Shown: positions 33,146-46,919, counted from the stretch's first letter. The stretch: DNA of 64,000 nucleotides from Hermatobates lingyangjiaoensis (GCA_026182355.1 JAPFBL010000244.1:567501-631500), one strand, 5' to 3'. Notes: generated by a model from the sequence alone, not told the origin. Translations and numbers: made by a program.

Positions 33146-36025
33146 TGATGGATCAAGTTGATATTTTACACAAAAAGGGCCTCATAGTTTAGATAAACCG
33201 TATTGTTTGGAAGTAATTATGCCTAATGGGAAAGTCACATTTTTTACCAAAAACCTGTTTTTAAACTACATTCTTTTTCTCCTAAACTATTAAATTTACA
33301 GTTTTGAAATTTTGGCTTTACCTTTGAGGTTACAAATGTAATAAAAGAAAATATATTTTCAGATTTTTAATACAACGAAAAATATTTTTTTTTAATAAAA
33401 TGTAAACATTTTTACTTATAATTCAATCAATGATCAAACCACAATAAGAAATGTGAAAACAAGACTAAGATCTTTCAACCGTAAGTAACGGTTTCACTCT
33501 TCTTAACTCCTCACCAGATCTGTTCTGCATCTAGTGTTTCAGTTGGGTTTTTGACTCTGACGAAGACCGCTTGTTACGGTTGAAAGGTTTTAGTATTGTT
33601 TTCCCATTTCTTATTGTGGTTTGATCATTGATTGTTATTTCACATGTTTTTGTGAAATCTTTTTATAATTCAATATGAAAGCTATTGTAAGCAATACAAG
33701 GTATACCGTTTAACAGATCAAAATGAAACTATACCTAAAAATAGAACATTCTGAGGAGAATGAGTTTAGATAATTTAGATAAAACAGCGTTACAGAACAT
33801 TTTCTGTTTTCGGGAAATGTTTTTTTTTTTTGACGCTTAACGGCTCATTAAAACACCATGGAAATATTCCAACAAATTGAACAAAATATTAACAATTTAT
33901 AAAAACATTCACGTAATTTCAATTACGGCAAAGAGCAATAAAGCTATTAAAACTGATTGTTTATCCTAGACTAAGGGGTCACCTGCTATACTTGTCGACT
34001 TTATTGATATTCATTTACAATAGAATTAACTTACTTGTAAAGTAAAATGATATTCATTTACTTAGAAAATTTTTGAGTGAATCAACTGAAAAAAAATTGA
34101 TGTTTATAATGGAAAAATGTATTTACTTACATGCGATATAAGAGGAATAATATTTTTACATGTAAAAAATTACAGCCAATAAACACAAATGTCCCTTACT
34201 TTCCATGGTATGATGAATTAATCTCATAAAATGCTCCGATCAGTCTATATATTGCAAAACCCTTGAACAAAACTTAATGTCATATGCAAATTTTTTGTGT
34301 TTATGAATGAATCATAGTACCTTTGGATTTGATAAGTGGATCAATTACTCACTGTATTATCTCCAGGAATGAAGGACTGGTAAACATCTTCCATAATATC
34401 ACATAATATCATAGTAATCATAATATCACATTTATAGGGTATATAATATATATTATCCCAATTAGGCACAATATAATATCTAAATGGGAGAGATTTATTA
34501 GTCTTTCATTCCTAGAGGTAGTAGTGCAGAGATTGATTGATCCACTTATCAATATATATGCTTATTTCTTGTATATTATACCACTGATGTATACAGTATC
34601 ATTAGTATAATTACAGCAGTAATAAAATTTTTGAAAAGCAAAAGTGTAGATTTCGTGTTACGAAATAATCTCTTACAGGAGGACATGGCCTTTGTTCCAA
34701 CAGTCAGTTGGATCTCTTACATAGTTAACCTTACCTCCTTCTACATTGAATATTTAAGACAAATTTTTCCATTTAAAACTTAAAAAATACTCCTATTTTC
34801 TGGCAATAATGTTCAGAAACATCTAAGAATACATGTCGTTTTAAGATAATTTTTAATGTAAGATGTAGGATTACATTTATTATTTTTCGATGAATGTTTG
34901 GAATTTTATGTTGTAGATGAATTATGTTTTATATTTTACGTTTTTTATAAAATAGTTGTATTAGGAATTTTATGGAAAGCTAATGTTTTTTATAAAATCA
35001 CCTTTCTTACCCATTTTTAAAATATTTAGTTTACTCTGAGGGAATCTTTTTCCCACGTGATGTAGTCTGTTATAAGGTTGCTGTAAATGTATATAGAGCA
35101 AAAATATATTAGTAATTAGCCAGTTTTATATACCGAAAAAAGCCGGCTTTTCAGAATAATTTCAAACTTTTAGAGCTATTATATTAATTTTTTAATATAA
35201 TAAATACACCAGAATAGTAAAAAAAACCTAGATATTGTCAACATCATAATAGGAAAGAGTCCATTCCTCACATTTCAGTATTACCCAAAGTTAGTATGAT
35301 AATACAAAAAAATTTACATGATAATAACTTTTGTTCAAGGGTGCAACATATAGATTGATTAGAGCAATTTGTGAGACAAATCCATTATACCAGGGAAATC
35401 ATCAGATGCATATAGAAACAATTATATATTTCTATAAATAATATATAGAAACATATAATAAATAAATATACATAAACAAAGAAACAATTATATGTTTGAT
35501 TGGCGTTGATTTCTTACATGTAAGAATTGTATTCTTCTGTACCACATATTAAGTTATTTACATATTTTTCATTAAACCATTAAACATCAATTTTATGTTA
35601 CTGGATTCATTCAAAAAATTCTAAAACAATGAAAATAGATGTAAACAAATATATCAGGATCAATATTTAGTTTTTATAGCTTTACTGATTTTTGTCCTAG
35701 TTAAAAGTAAATTAATTTTTTTTTATAAATTGTCAATTTTTTGCATGTTTTACCAAATTTCATGAGCCGTTCAGCGTCTAAAAAACATTATTTGGAAACA
35801 GAAAATGTACTGAAACGCCTCTTAGGTGAAAAGCATTTTGAAAAAGTTATCTCAACTCATCCTCCACAGAATGCACTTTAGGTATAGTTTCATTTTGATC
35901 CGTTATACAGTATGACTCGTATAGCTCAAAAAAACTTTCAAATGAATTTTAAGCCAAAATTTTTATATTTTATTAAAAAAAAAATATTTCCTGTTCTTTT
36001 GAAAATTTGAGGTTATTTTTCGTTT
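33130..36025. repeat. large foldback (inverted) repeat
   Basis: 33130-34400 is the inverse of 24180-25560-like sequence, while 34480-36025 is in the forward sense, giving diverged head-to-head arms of 1.2-1.5 kb around about 34440. A Penelope-derived hairpin (33422-33640) sits in the left arm. The right arm stops at TTTTTCGTTT, where the 29-bp minisatellite begins. No coding capacity seen. Confidence 0.65.
33422..33640. mobile_element. Penelope-derived palindromic unit in the foldback arm
   Basis: Begins TCAATGATCAAACCACAATA and ends with its inverse TTGTGGTTTGATCATTGA. The plus motif near 33552-33595 is GACU, CUGACGA, A, GACCG/CGGUU, GAA, then a mutated stem III (AGGUUUU). Matches the 3' end of the element at 6249-7640. 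Confidence 0.75.
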
Positions 36026-36027
36026 AT

Positions 36028-39000
36028 CGACTCCACGAGGTCCACCCTGGACAGTCCGACTCCATGAGGTCCACCTTCGACAATCCTACTCCACGAAATC
36101 CACCCTGGACAGTTCCACTCCACGAGATCCACCCTGGTCAGTCCGACTTCACGAGGTCCTCCCTGGGCAGTCTGACTCCACGAGGTCCACCCTGGACAGT
36201 ACGACTCCACGAGGTCTACCTTCGACAATCCTACTCCACGAAATCCACCCTGGTCAGTCCGACTTCACGAGGTCCACCCTGGGCAGTCTGACTCAACGAG
36301 GTCCACCCTGGACAGTACGACTCCACGAGGTCCACCCTGGACAGTCCGACTCCACGAGGTCCACCTTCGACAATCCTACTCCACGAAATCCACCCTGGTC
36401 AGTCCGACTTCACGAGGTCCACTCTGGGAAGTCTGACTCCACGAGGTCCACCCTGGACAGTACGACTCCACGAGGTCTACCTTCGACAATCCTACTCCAC
36501 GATATCCACCCTGGTCAGTCCGACTTGACGAGGTCCTCCCTGGGCAGTCTGACCCCACGAGGTCCACCCTGGACAGCACGACTCCACGAGGTCCACCCTG
36601 GACAGTCCGACTCCATGATGTCCACCTTCGACAATCCTACTCCACGAAATCCACCCTGGACAGTCTGACTCCATGAGCTCCACCTTCGACAATACGACTC
36701 CAGGAGGTCCACCCTGGACAGTCCGACTCCATGAGGACCATCTTCGACAATCCTACTCCACGTAATCCACCCTGGACAGTCCGACTCCATGAGGTCCACC
36801 TTCGACAATACGACTCCAGGAGGTCCACCCTGGACAGTCCGACTCCATGAGGTCCACCTTCGACAATCCTACTCCACGAAATCCACCCTGACAAGTCCGA
36901 CTCCATGAGGTCCACCTTCGACAATACGACTCCAGGAGGTCCACCGTGGACAGTACGACTCCACGAGGTCCACCCTGGACAGTACGACTCCACGAGGTCC
37001 ACCCTGGACAGTCCGACTCCATGAGGTCCACCTTCGACAATCCTACTCCACGAAATCCACCCTGGACAGTCCGACTCCATGAGGTCCACCTTCGACAATA
37101 CGACTCCAGGAGGTCCACCCTGGACAGTCCGACTCCATGAGGTCCACCTTCGACAATCCTACTCCACGAAATCCACCCTGGACAGTCCGACTCCATGAGA
37201 TCCACCTTCGACAATACGACTCCAGGAGGTCCACCCTGGACAGTACGACTCCACGAGGTCCACCCTGGACAGTACGACTCCACGAGGTCCACCCTGGACA
37301 GTCCGACTCCATGAGGTCCACCTTCGACAATCCTACTCCACGAAATCCACCCTGGACAGTCCGACTCCATGAGGTCCACCTTCGACAATACGACTCCAGG
37401 AGGTCCACCCTGGACAGTACGACTCCACGAGGTCCACCCTGGACAGTCCGACTCCATGAGGTCCACCTTCGACAATACGACTCCAGGAGGTCCACCCTGG
37501 ACAGTCCGACTCCATGAGGTCCACCTTCGACAATCCTCCTCCACGAAATCCACCCTGGTCAGTCCGACTTCACGAGGTCCACCTTGGGCAGTCTGACTCC
37601 ACGAGGTCCACGCTGGACAGTACGACTCCACGAGGTCCACCCTGGACAGTACGACTCCACGAGGTCCACCCTGGACAGTCCGACTCCATGAGGTCCACCT
37701 TCGACAATCCTACTCACGAAATCCACCCTGGTCAGTCCGACTTCACGAGGTCCACCTTGGGCAGTCTGACTCCACGAGGTCCACCCTGGACATACGACTC
37801 CACGAGATCCACCCTGGACAGTACGACTCCACGAGGTCCACCCTGGACAGTCCGACTCCATGAGGTCCACCTTCGACAATCCTACTCCACGAAATCCACC
37901 CTGGTCAGTCCGACTTCACTTGGTCCACCTTGGGCAGTCTGACTCCACGAGGTCCACCCTGGACAGTACGACTCCACGAGGTCCACCCTGGACAGTACGA
38001 CTCCACGAGGTCCACCCTGGACAGTCCGACTCCATGAGGTCCACCTTCGACAATCCTACTCCACGAAATCCACCCTGGACAGTCCGACTCCATGAGGTCC
38101 ACCTTCGACAATACGACTCCAGGAGGTCCACCCTGGACAGTACGACTCCACGAGGTCCACCCTGGACAGTCCGACTCCATGAGGTCCACCTTCGACAATA
38201 CGACTCCAGGAGGTCCACCCTGGACAGTCCGACTCCATGAGGTCCACCTTCGACAATCCTACTCCACGAAATCCACCCTGGTCAGTCCGACTTCACGAGG
38301 TCCACCTTGGGCAGTCTGACTCCACGAGGTCCACGCTGGACAGTACGACTCCACGAGGTCCACCCTGGACAGTACGACTCCACGAGGTCCACCCTGGACA
38401 GTCCGACTCCATGAGGTCCACCTTCGACAATCCTACTCCACGAAATCCACCCTGGTCAGTCCGACTTCACGAGGTCCACCTTGGGCAGTCTGACTCCACG
38501 AGGTCCACCCTGGACAGTACGACTCCACGAGATCCACCCTGGACAGTACGACTCCACGAGGTCCACCCTGGACAGTCCGACTCCATGAGGTCCACCTTCG
38601 ACAATCCTACTCCACGAAATCCACCCTGGTCAGTCCGACTTCACGAGGTCCACCTTGGGCAGTCTGACTCCACGAGGTCCACCCTGGACAGTACGACTCC
38701 ACGAGGTCCACCCTGGACAGTACGACTCCACGAGGTCCACCCTGGACAGTCCGACTCCATGAGGTCCACCTTCGACAATCCTACACCACGAAATCCACCC
38801 TGGACAGTCCTACTCCATGAGGTCCACCTTCGACAATACGACTCCAGGAGGTCCACCCTGGACAGTACGACTCCACGAGGTCCACCCTGGACAGTCCGAC
38901 TCCATGAGGTCCACCTTCGACAATACGACTCCAGGAGGTCCACCCTGGACAGTCCGACTCCATGAGGTCCACCTTCGAGAATCCTACTCCACGAAATCCA

Positions 39001-40757
39001 CCCTGGTCAGTCCGACTTCACGAGGTCCACCTTGGGCAGTCTGACTCCACGAGGTCCACGCTGGACAGTACGACTCCACGAGGTCCACCCTGGACAGTAC
39101 GACTCCACGAGGTCCACCCTGGACAGTCCGACTCCATGAGGTCTACCTTCGACAATCCTACTCCACGAAATCCACCCTGGTCAGTCCGACTTCACGAGGT
39201 CCACCTTGGGCAGTCTGACTCCACGAGGTCCACCTTGGACAGTACGACTCCACGAGATCCACCCTGGACAGTACGACTCCACGAGGTCCACCCTGGACAG
39301 TCCGACTCCATGAGGTCCACCTTCGACAATCCTACTCCACGAAATCCACCCTGGTCAGTCCGACTTCACGAGGTCCACCTTGGGCAGTCTGACTCCACGA
39401 GGTCCACCCTGGACAGTACGACTCCACGAGGTCCACCCTGGACAGTACGACTCCACGAGGTCCACCCTGGACAGTCCGACTCCATGAGGTCCACCTTCGA
39501 CAATCCTACTCCACGAAATCCACCCTGGACAGTCCGACTCCATGAGGTCCACCTTCGACAATACGACTCCAGGAGGTCCACCCTGGACAGTACGACTCCA
39601 CGAGGTCCACCCTGGACAGTCCGACTCCATGAGGTCCACCTTCGACAATACGACTCCAGGAGGTCCACCTGGACAGTCCGACTCCATGAGGTCCACCTTC
39701 GAGAATCTACTCCACGAAATCCACCCTGGTCAGTCCGACTTCACGAGGTCCACCTTGGGCAGTCTGACTCCACGAGGTCCACGCTGGACAGTACGACTCC
39801 ACGAGGTCCACCCTGGACAGTACGACTCCACGAGGTCCACCCTGGACAGTCCGACTCCATGAGGTCCACCTTCGACAATCCTACTCACGAAATCACCCTG
39901 GTCAGTCCGACTTCACGAGGTCCACCTTGGGCAGTCTGACTCCACGAGGTCCACCCTGGACAGTACGACTCCACGAGATCCACCCTGGACAGTACGACTC
40001 CACGAGGTCCACCCTGGACAGTCCGACTCCATGAGGTCCACCTTCGACAATCCTACTCCACGAAATCCACCCTGGTCAGTCCGACTTCACGAGGTCCACC
40101 TTGGGCAGTCTGACTCCACGAGGTCCACCCTGGACAGTACGACTCCACGAGGTCCACCCTGGACAGTACGACTCCACGAGGTCCACCCTGGACAGTCCGA
40201 CTCCATGAGGTCCACCTTCGACAATCCTACTCCACGAAATCCACCCTGGACAGTCCGACTTCACGAGGTCCACCTTGGGCAGTCTGACTCCAGGAGGTCC
40301 ACCCTGGACAGTCCGACTCCACGAGGTCCACCCTGGACAGTCCGACTCCACGAGGTCCACCCTGGACAGTCCGACTCCATGAGGTCCACCTTCGACAATC
40401 CTACTCCACGAAATCCACCATGGTCAGTCTGACTTCACGAGGTCCACCCTGGACAGTCCGACTCACGAGGTCCACCCTGGACAGTCCGACTCCACGAGGT
40501 CCACCCTGGACAGTCCGACTCCACGAGGTCCACCCTGGACAGTCCGACTCCATGAGGTCCACCTTCGACAATCCTACTCCACGAAATCCACCCTGGTCAG
40601 TCTGACTTCACGAGGTCCACCCTGGACAGTCCGACTCCACGAGGTCCACCCTGGACAGTCCGACTCCACGAGGTCCACCCTGGACAGTCCGACTCCATGA
40701 GGTCCACCTTCGACAATCCTACTCCACGAAATCCACCCTGGACAGTCCGACTTCACG
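36028..40757. repeat. 29-bp minisatellite array with higher-order structure
   Basis: About 163 units of a 29-bp motif of the form GACTCCACGAGGTCCACCCT - GGACAGTAC. Variant units (TTCGACAATCC, CTGGTCAGTCC, CTTGGGCAGTC) recur in blocks of 174 bp (6 units) and 203 bp (7 units), which recur in super-blocks of about 725 bp. Open frames up to 325 aa on both strands arise because no unit contains stops in most frames. They are not genes. GC content contrasts sharply with the flanks. Confidence 0.95.
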
Positions 40758-41420
40758 AGGACTATTTCTTTTCATCTTATTCGTCAGAAAACGGTTGGTT
40801 TTCCGTGACAAGGCCAAAGGTTCTACATTAAAAAACAACAACCTATTCATCATGATCATGACGCAGCTAAAAGGCTGAGGTCCATGAATAAATCAGAACA
40901 GGTTTCAATTAAACAATCATCAGTTAGTTTAAAATTCTATTAGCTTGCCTATACAATCTAACAGTTCAACATATAACATCTCATAGGTATCAACTATTAA
41001 AATACATTACAATTATAAAATAACAATTCAAATTCAGCACCACATCTCACAAATTTCAAAAACACCGGAATCACATGAATTTCCGATTAGTTTCTTCAAA
41101 AACGGTTATTTACAGTAAAAACAAATAGAAACCATGGCAGGGGGTGAATACATGAGACAAGTTCAGCTGAAACAGAACTAAGCTCCATTTTTGATTTACA
41201 TATATAACATGTATTACATATAATACATTCAACTAAAACATACAATAGATAATTTTTATTTAGTACACAATTACTACAACATTTTTTTGTACAAATTAAA
41301 AATAATTGGAAAATGAATAATTGGTAACAGTTATAACTAGTTTTAACAAAATATACTGGAACTTTTATATTTAGGTATTATCGGATAACATGTTGTATCA
41401 AAAATATTACGCACATTTAA
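40758..41420. other. unremarkable AT-rich intergenic DNA
   Basis: Nothing supported on either strand. The minisatellite ends abruptly at GGACTATTTC. Confidence 0.6.
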
Positions 41421-41439
41421 AACGTGACAGCGGGCAGTT

Positions 41440-41604
41440 TGATCGTATATATATATATATATATGCAGAAAAAACACAATTAAACATGCAATGCAATCAA
41501 TGAAGTCTAAACCACAAGGAAAAAGAAAAAAGAACAAAAGAAATAAATTAGAGGCCTTTTACTTTATATAGTGAAACTATATAAACCCTTATGGTTTAGA
41601 CTTC

Positions 41605-41636
<32 letters not shown>

Positions 41637-42290
41637 CCCTGATAAATGAAATGTGGTCCAGTAGGACAGATTACACTTAAAATAAACTGTGACACGTAGA
41701 AAGAAATATAACAAAAACTCACTTTTCAATATTTCGACCGGCATAACGGTGGAAATATTGTGAGTGAAATAAAGTGAGTTTTTTTTATATTTCTTTCTAT
41801 GTGTCACAGTTTATTTTAAATGTATGTATATATATAGTTCAATGTAGAAAAAGTAACTTAGAGAAATTAAAAGCACAGACTTACAGTATCTAATTTTCGG
41901 TTAGAAACCGTCTTCAGGAGAGATAAGAGAGGGAAACCAAGCGCACTGTTACAGAGACGTTTTTTTTCGTCTTCAGGAGAGATAAGAGAGGAAAAACAAG
42001 CGCACTGGTTCAGAGATGGTTGGAGACCAACACTGCTGCCGCATGCGCGCCCAGTTACACAGAATAAGGTAAACAGGAATCAATTTATAATTAAATAGAT
42101 ATGTGAAATATGAAAACATAAAACATATGGTTTTCATTCCTCTCTTATCATTCCTGAAGACGGTTCAAACCGAAAATTAGAGACTGTAAGTGTGTACTTT
42201 TAATTTCTCTGTGTTTCTTTTTCTACATTGAACTATATTTGTCCGTTTCGGATCGTATTTCCAACGAAAAAGATATATATGTAGTTAACT
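41440..42290. mobile_element. cluster of Penelope-derived hairpins separated by (TA)n
   Basis: Two palindromic units. At 41620-41840 the opposed units read TTTCGACCGGCATAACGG and AACGGTGGAAATATTGTGAG (AUAU family). At 41850-42250 the minus motif (41886-41920) is CUGAAGA, C, GGUU-UCU-AACC, GAA, AAUU, A, and the plus motif (42152-42190) has stem II GGUU-CA-AACC. ATATATAT tracts lie at 41449-41464, 41622-41636, 41827-41836 and 42271. Confidence 0.65.
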
Positions 42291-42849
42291 ACACCGCGCA
42301 CACATCCGACAAGTAATGAAAATAGTTTGACAGCAACTATGTATGTATGTAACGCCGTGATCAGGTTGAATCGCTTTTCAAAAAAACTATCCTTTTAGAA
42401 AAGTCACGAATCATACTAGACAGAAGGAATAAAAACAAAACACTCAGTTACTTAACAGTCCTTTGTTCCACATTTAATATCTCCGAGGAATTGTTCATTT
42501 CGTCTATTATTGTATTAACTGCAATGATTTTACGAAAGAAACTTGAAAACAATAGGGTTTTATGAAAAAGTATATCACCTGATTGAAAAAAAGAGTAGAA
42601 ATAGTATAGGAACTGTCAGCTCTTTACGACAGTGGTATGTCCTTGCATACTTGTCGTGGTATTCATACAGAAGTTAAAACATATGCATTAGCAACAACAT
42701 ACAATATTGTACAGAGGATACTGAAGGTCCACACATGATTACTGAGGGTCAACAAAGGATTGTTGTTGGGTCTTTATTTCTTCTTTCTCTCTCTCTCTCT
42801 CTTTTTCTCCTCCTTCCTTTTCTAACTAAACGACTGATACTACCTGTAG

Positions 42850-43090
42850 GGTAAAAAGCTAATGAAATGGTCTCCACACATAAAAATTTAATTGTATAAA
42901 CAACGCGTTTCCAACACGTAGTGTTCTTCCTCAGGCATTAACTAAGGGTGAGTGTCTGTGGTACAACTGAGTGTCAAGCATACAACTTAGTTAATGCCTG
43001 AGGAAGAACAAAACATGTTCGAAACGCATTGTTTATACGATTTAATGTTTATATGTTGAGACCATTTCATTAGCTTTTTACCCTATAATG
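42850..43090. mobile_element. short palindrome of CGAAACGCGTTG-family ends
   Basis: Minus arm 42850-42947 and plus arm 42985-43090, both with the CUGAGGA-A-GAACA... motif and the tail ATGAAATGGTCTCCACA or its inverse. Central DNA reduced to about 40 bases. Confidence 0.75.
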
Positions 43091-43369
43091 AGTAAACACC
43101 ACATAAAAACTGATTGCACTACGTTAGACTGATACTGCATTTAAGAAACTGAACTGTCGTTTCTTCGACAGATTCTAGTGCTGAGGTCTTTCTAAAGATG
43201 AACTTTAGATGGCATTGGCATTAGAAGTTTAAGAAACTAAGATGTTGACCCCCGGAACTGTTTACAGTTCTACACGCCACTGATTTACATGATTGTTGAA
43301 ACTACAAAGATTTTCATGTATATTATTAAAATACAAAACTCATCATTTCTAAGTTAATTTTCTTTAGAA

Positions 43370-44185
43370 CAGGGGTCGGCAACCTACGGCACGCGTGCCA
43401 CACTAAGGAATTTTCAATGGCACGCCGAGCCCCCAGCTCCCAGCTCCGATATAGCCGAGAGTATAGAGTAGGATCGTCTATTATGAGAATAACTTAAACA
43501 AAATTCAATTTTATGGCCCAGAGCAGTGTTGTCTCCACATCGAAGTCGTCTATACCTGAACATTCAGAAAACTGCGTAAAGCCCAAAGTTACAAAGTATG
43601 TTCCCAACATTGAGGAATAGGCAAAGACCATGCAAGGACAAGGGTCCCATTAATAATAAAAACTTTTAAGAAACAGTTTTTTTTTCACATTATTTATAAA
43701 CTTTGATATTATTGTATAATTTATAAAATAAAATACACTGAGAACAGGTATATTGACCTTGATTGCTATAAAATATGAAGGTTAGGTTAGGTTGCAGTGG
43801 CAGTCCCACAAGGGAACACACGTAGGCCGAGCATTGGCCCTTTGTGATACCACACAATGAAGATTGATCCTATAGTGGGAGTCCTAAATTTTGCCTAACT
43901 CAAGTGTATTTAGAGTAGGGGATCTTTAACGAGTAACTGACATCGTACAGGCTCGAGACAGACGGTTTTAACGTCCTTCTCCGAGGGACGACGTGCTCAG
44001 ATTTATTCACCTCCCGCGTCGATAAATCGAGGGCCAGGTGAGGATCGAACCCCTGTCCTATCAGTTCAGAGGCGAGCAGGTAACCACTGAGCTAGCCTGG
44101 CCCCTCATAAAATATGAAAGCTGGCACAATGAATAAGTTGAAACCCTAAGTCGGCACACAGTTAGCAAAAGGTTGCCGAACCCTG
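43370..44185. mobile_element. hAT-type MITE carrying a nested SINE
   Basis: Terminal CAGGGGTCGGCAACCT (43370-43385) and its inverse AGGTTGCCGAACCCTG at the right end. Flanked by CTTTAGAA (43362-43369) and CCTTAGAA (44186-44193), 7/8 matching. About 490 bases once the SINE is removed; no transposase. The GGCACGCGTGCCACAC block is typical of this hAT type. Confidence 0.9.
43780..44106 (-). mobile_element. full-length tRNA-derived SINE (327 bp) with perfect TSD
   Basis: Flanked by ATAAAATATGAA at 43768-43779 and 44107-44118. On the minus strand: tRNA-like head with CTAGCTCAGTGGTTACC (A box) and GGGTTCGATCC (B box); body with TTTATCGACGCGG, GGTGAATAAATCTGAGCACG and TCCCTCGGAGAAGGACGTTA; unique 3' part; tail CAACCTAACCTAACC. 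The GACGTTAAACC core resembles a conserved central domain shared by several metazoan SINE families; assignment to a named one needs a search. Confidence 0.92.
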
Positions 44186-44199
44186 CCTTAGAACATGTC

Positions 44200-45990
44200 G
44201 ACAAGAGAAGAAAGAGCTGAAATCCTCAGGAAAATACCTAAAGACTCAACTCAAACTAGTTACGGAAACTAAAAAAAAAGAACTCAGCAAAACAAAGTGG
44301 TCACTACAGAAGCTGCTTGAACAGTACACGTTTGAGATAAAATTTGATGCCATCATACACCAACAAAAAGAAGAAAGACTAACCTCAGGAATAATGAGCA
44401 ACTCTTTTATACACTAACATTGTTGTATTATACGATTTAATAAAAAAAAAACCTTATCGGCAAGTCACCACCAAACTTCACTTCTTCAATCACAGCCTTG
44501 TGGGGTTTGAGGTTGCCATACAATATAGTAAACTTTTTATTTTATAGATTCATTCCATCGTTTACCAAACAGTGTCAAAACTAAAAAAAAAAAACAATTT
44601 CAGCCGAATACCTAACAATTCTGTTGAGAATTAATTCAATCAACTCATAAAACGGATCTTGAAAGAAAAGAATGATCAAAGTATAGCAGGAAAATATAAA
44701 ACCATGACTTAGACGGGATTACTTCAGATATTAAGCGTATGATCCGAGAAAGACATGTTTGTTTTTCCTTATGCCGTAAATACACTTTACATATTGTCAA
44801 AAGGGAAGTGTAAAACCTTCTTCAGGACGGTTTATTAATTTCATTTGAATTGTATACAAATCTTGATATGTGATAAACTCAGTGACGGCAAAACCTTCTC
44901 GAGTTACAGCGTGTCAAAATATTGAAAAATCGAAATTTAAGTCACCCCCTTGCAAAAGTAATAACCAAAAAAAAGAAGGAATATTTATATTTTTTTAAAA
45001 GTTATTTATTTGTTTAATTCATTTAAAATACTAAAATTATAAACAAAATAAAAATTATGAAATCAATGATTTATATTTAAGAAATATTTTACATACTTCA
45101 CTGACATTGAACATAGAAAATCACGCAGTATATATAAGCCGTTTTCTTTCAAAGTGGTGTAAGTCCATTTTGATAAGAAATTAGGTAACAATAAAAATAA
45201 ATACAATTTACAATGAACTTTTTTCCAAAAAAAATCTGTTAACATTCAATGAAAATATTAACTGATTTTTTTGAAAAAAAAAAAGTTTATCGTAAATTTG
45301 TATTCATTTTCATCGTTATCTAATGTTTGTCAAAATGGACTTATTCCATTTTCAAAGAAAACGGCCCATATATATATCATTTACTTGATACATTTAAATA
45401 TTAATATGAATATAAAAACAATATATATTAAATATTTTTAATATGTATATTTCTTAGGCAATAATATTGTACTTGTACATGCACTCCTGGTTTCAGAATT
45501 ATATTATTAATAATCATTTATGTAAGTAATATAATATTATTAATAGCCAACTGCTATGGGAAATAACAGCTGTAGAGAGAAATAAATATTTGGACATTTT
45601 TTTATCTTTAAAGATGCATGTCATGATAAATGAGGTTGCATGTCAGCACTGGTAGGTTCGCCCATCACTGTTCTAAACCCCATATATAGTCCGGAGAAAC
45701 GAGGGTAAGTATAGTGAATACATCTTGTTGAATGTATGCGACTAAATTCTTTTTTCTTAAAAAAAAACAACCACAACACTTGTTACTTAACAATATATTG
45801 GCACACATGTAACAGTGACAACATGAAACACATCAAATAAAAACACCTAAAATACAATGAACACCTAAACAATACATCCATACAGAGACTTACCCATTAT
45901 AGTTAAAAACTGTGCAATGCGGCTGTCGGACCTTCAAACAAATCTTAGTTTAAAATAATTTCCAACACTTCTCAATCACAATCATATCTT
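44200..45990. other. AT-rich intergenic stretch, nothing supported
   Basis: No exon-like conserved coding text, repeats or RNA genes recognised. A small inverted similarity (TCCATTTTGATAAGAAATTAG near 45165 and TCAAAATGGACTTATTCC near 45331) suggests one more degraded hairpin element. Confidence 0.5.
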
Positions 45991-45997
45991 CAAAATA

Positions 45998-45998
45998 A

Positions 45999-46032
<34 letters not shown>

Positions 46033-46310
46033 GAGTTCGAGATTATCAAAGAGCAACACACAAAATAGGGAAACACACTTACAGGCTCCCTGTTACTTGC
46101 AACTTGCAACCCGTTACTTGCCGTTGCGTCTACAACGTGCTTGGTCTCCCATTCTCTTTTCTCCTGAAGACGGATTACCCGAAAATTTGAGTCTGTAAGT
46201 GTGTTTCCCTATTTTGTGTGTTGCTCTTTGTTAATCTCGAACTCGTATTGTGTCCAGTTTGGATCGTATTTCGTTTTATCAGTGATATATATATATATAT
46301 AAGTAAAACT
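45998..46310. mobile_element. Penelope-derived palindrome, GAAAATTTGAG family, in (TA)n
   Basis: Plus motif at 46161-46191: CUC, CUGAAGA, C, GGAUUACC(C), GAA, AAUU, U, GAG. The minus arm (46040-46085) keeps only the tail ACACAAAATAGGGAAACACA. (TA)n tracts on both sides. Confidence 0.65.
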
Positions 46311-46919
46311 CTGCAGAGTATGAAAGATTTTCATTTCTGAGAGGATGTATTTTGAGCATTGCGAGTAAAACAGGTCTCACGCGAACTGTTCTATTTTATA
46401 GACAACATTCCTTTTCCTTCTTATATTACAACTTTTAAGTATATACATCATAGGTATGAATTTATTTTTCAAATTAGCGGTTGTTTTTTTTTTTAGCAGG
46501 AGTTCTAATTGAAATCAAAGGACACCTTGTGATTTAATCGTCAGTTGAAAACACGAGGGATGAGAGACAGACCTTAAACCAGAATTCAGATCATAAGATA
46601 AAACTGAAATGAGAGAGAGTGGTCAAGGTAGTAACAAGAAAACATCTAGTTTTTAGCCTTCTGTGAGGAACAGTTTGCCAAAGAAACCGCTAAATACAGT
46701 GGAACCTAAGCTTTACAAATTTCTCCATTCTAGGGAGGTTGTTTTGATTCATTCAAAGTCATGGCATTAAGGGTAAAGTATGCCTGGGTATGCAGAATAT
46801 TGTTTATACTGTTGAGTCCAATCCAAACGAGTTACAGCAGCAAAGCCATTTTATATGTGGTAGAAAAATTTTACAATGGAAGCAAAAAGAAAAAAACTCA
46901 ATAGTTATAAGCGTGAAGA

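Noticed and set aside
36007..40756. Open frames of up to 325 aa on both strands, including minus-strand WTSWS repeats resembling thrombospondin type 1 motifs
   Set aside because: They are translations of a 29-bp tandem repeat, open in several frames on both strands at once, with no splice signals or conserved cysteines. The WxSW similarity is accidental.
17791..44106. tRNA genes at the sites with A and B boxes
   Set aside because: Heads continue into SINE bodies, do not close a cloverleaf, and recur as dispersed copies.
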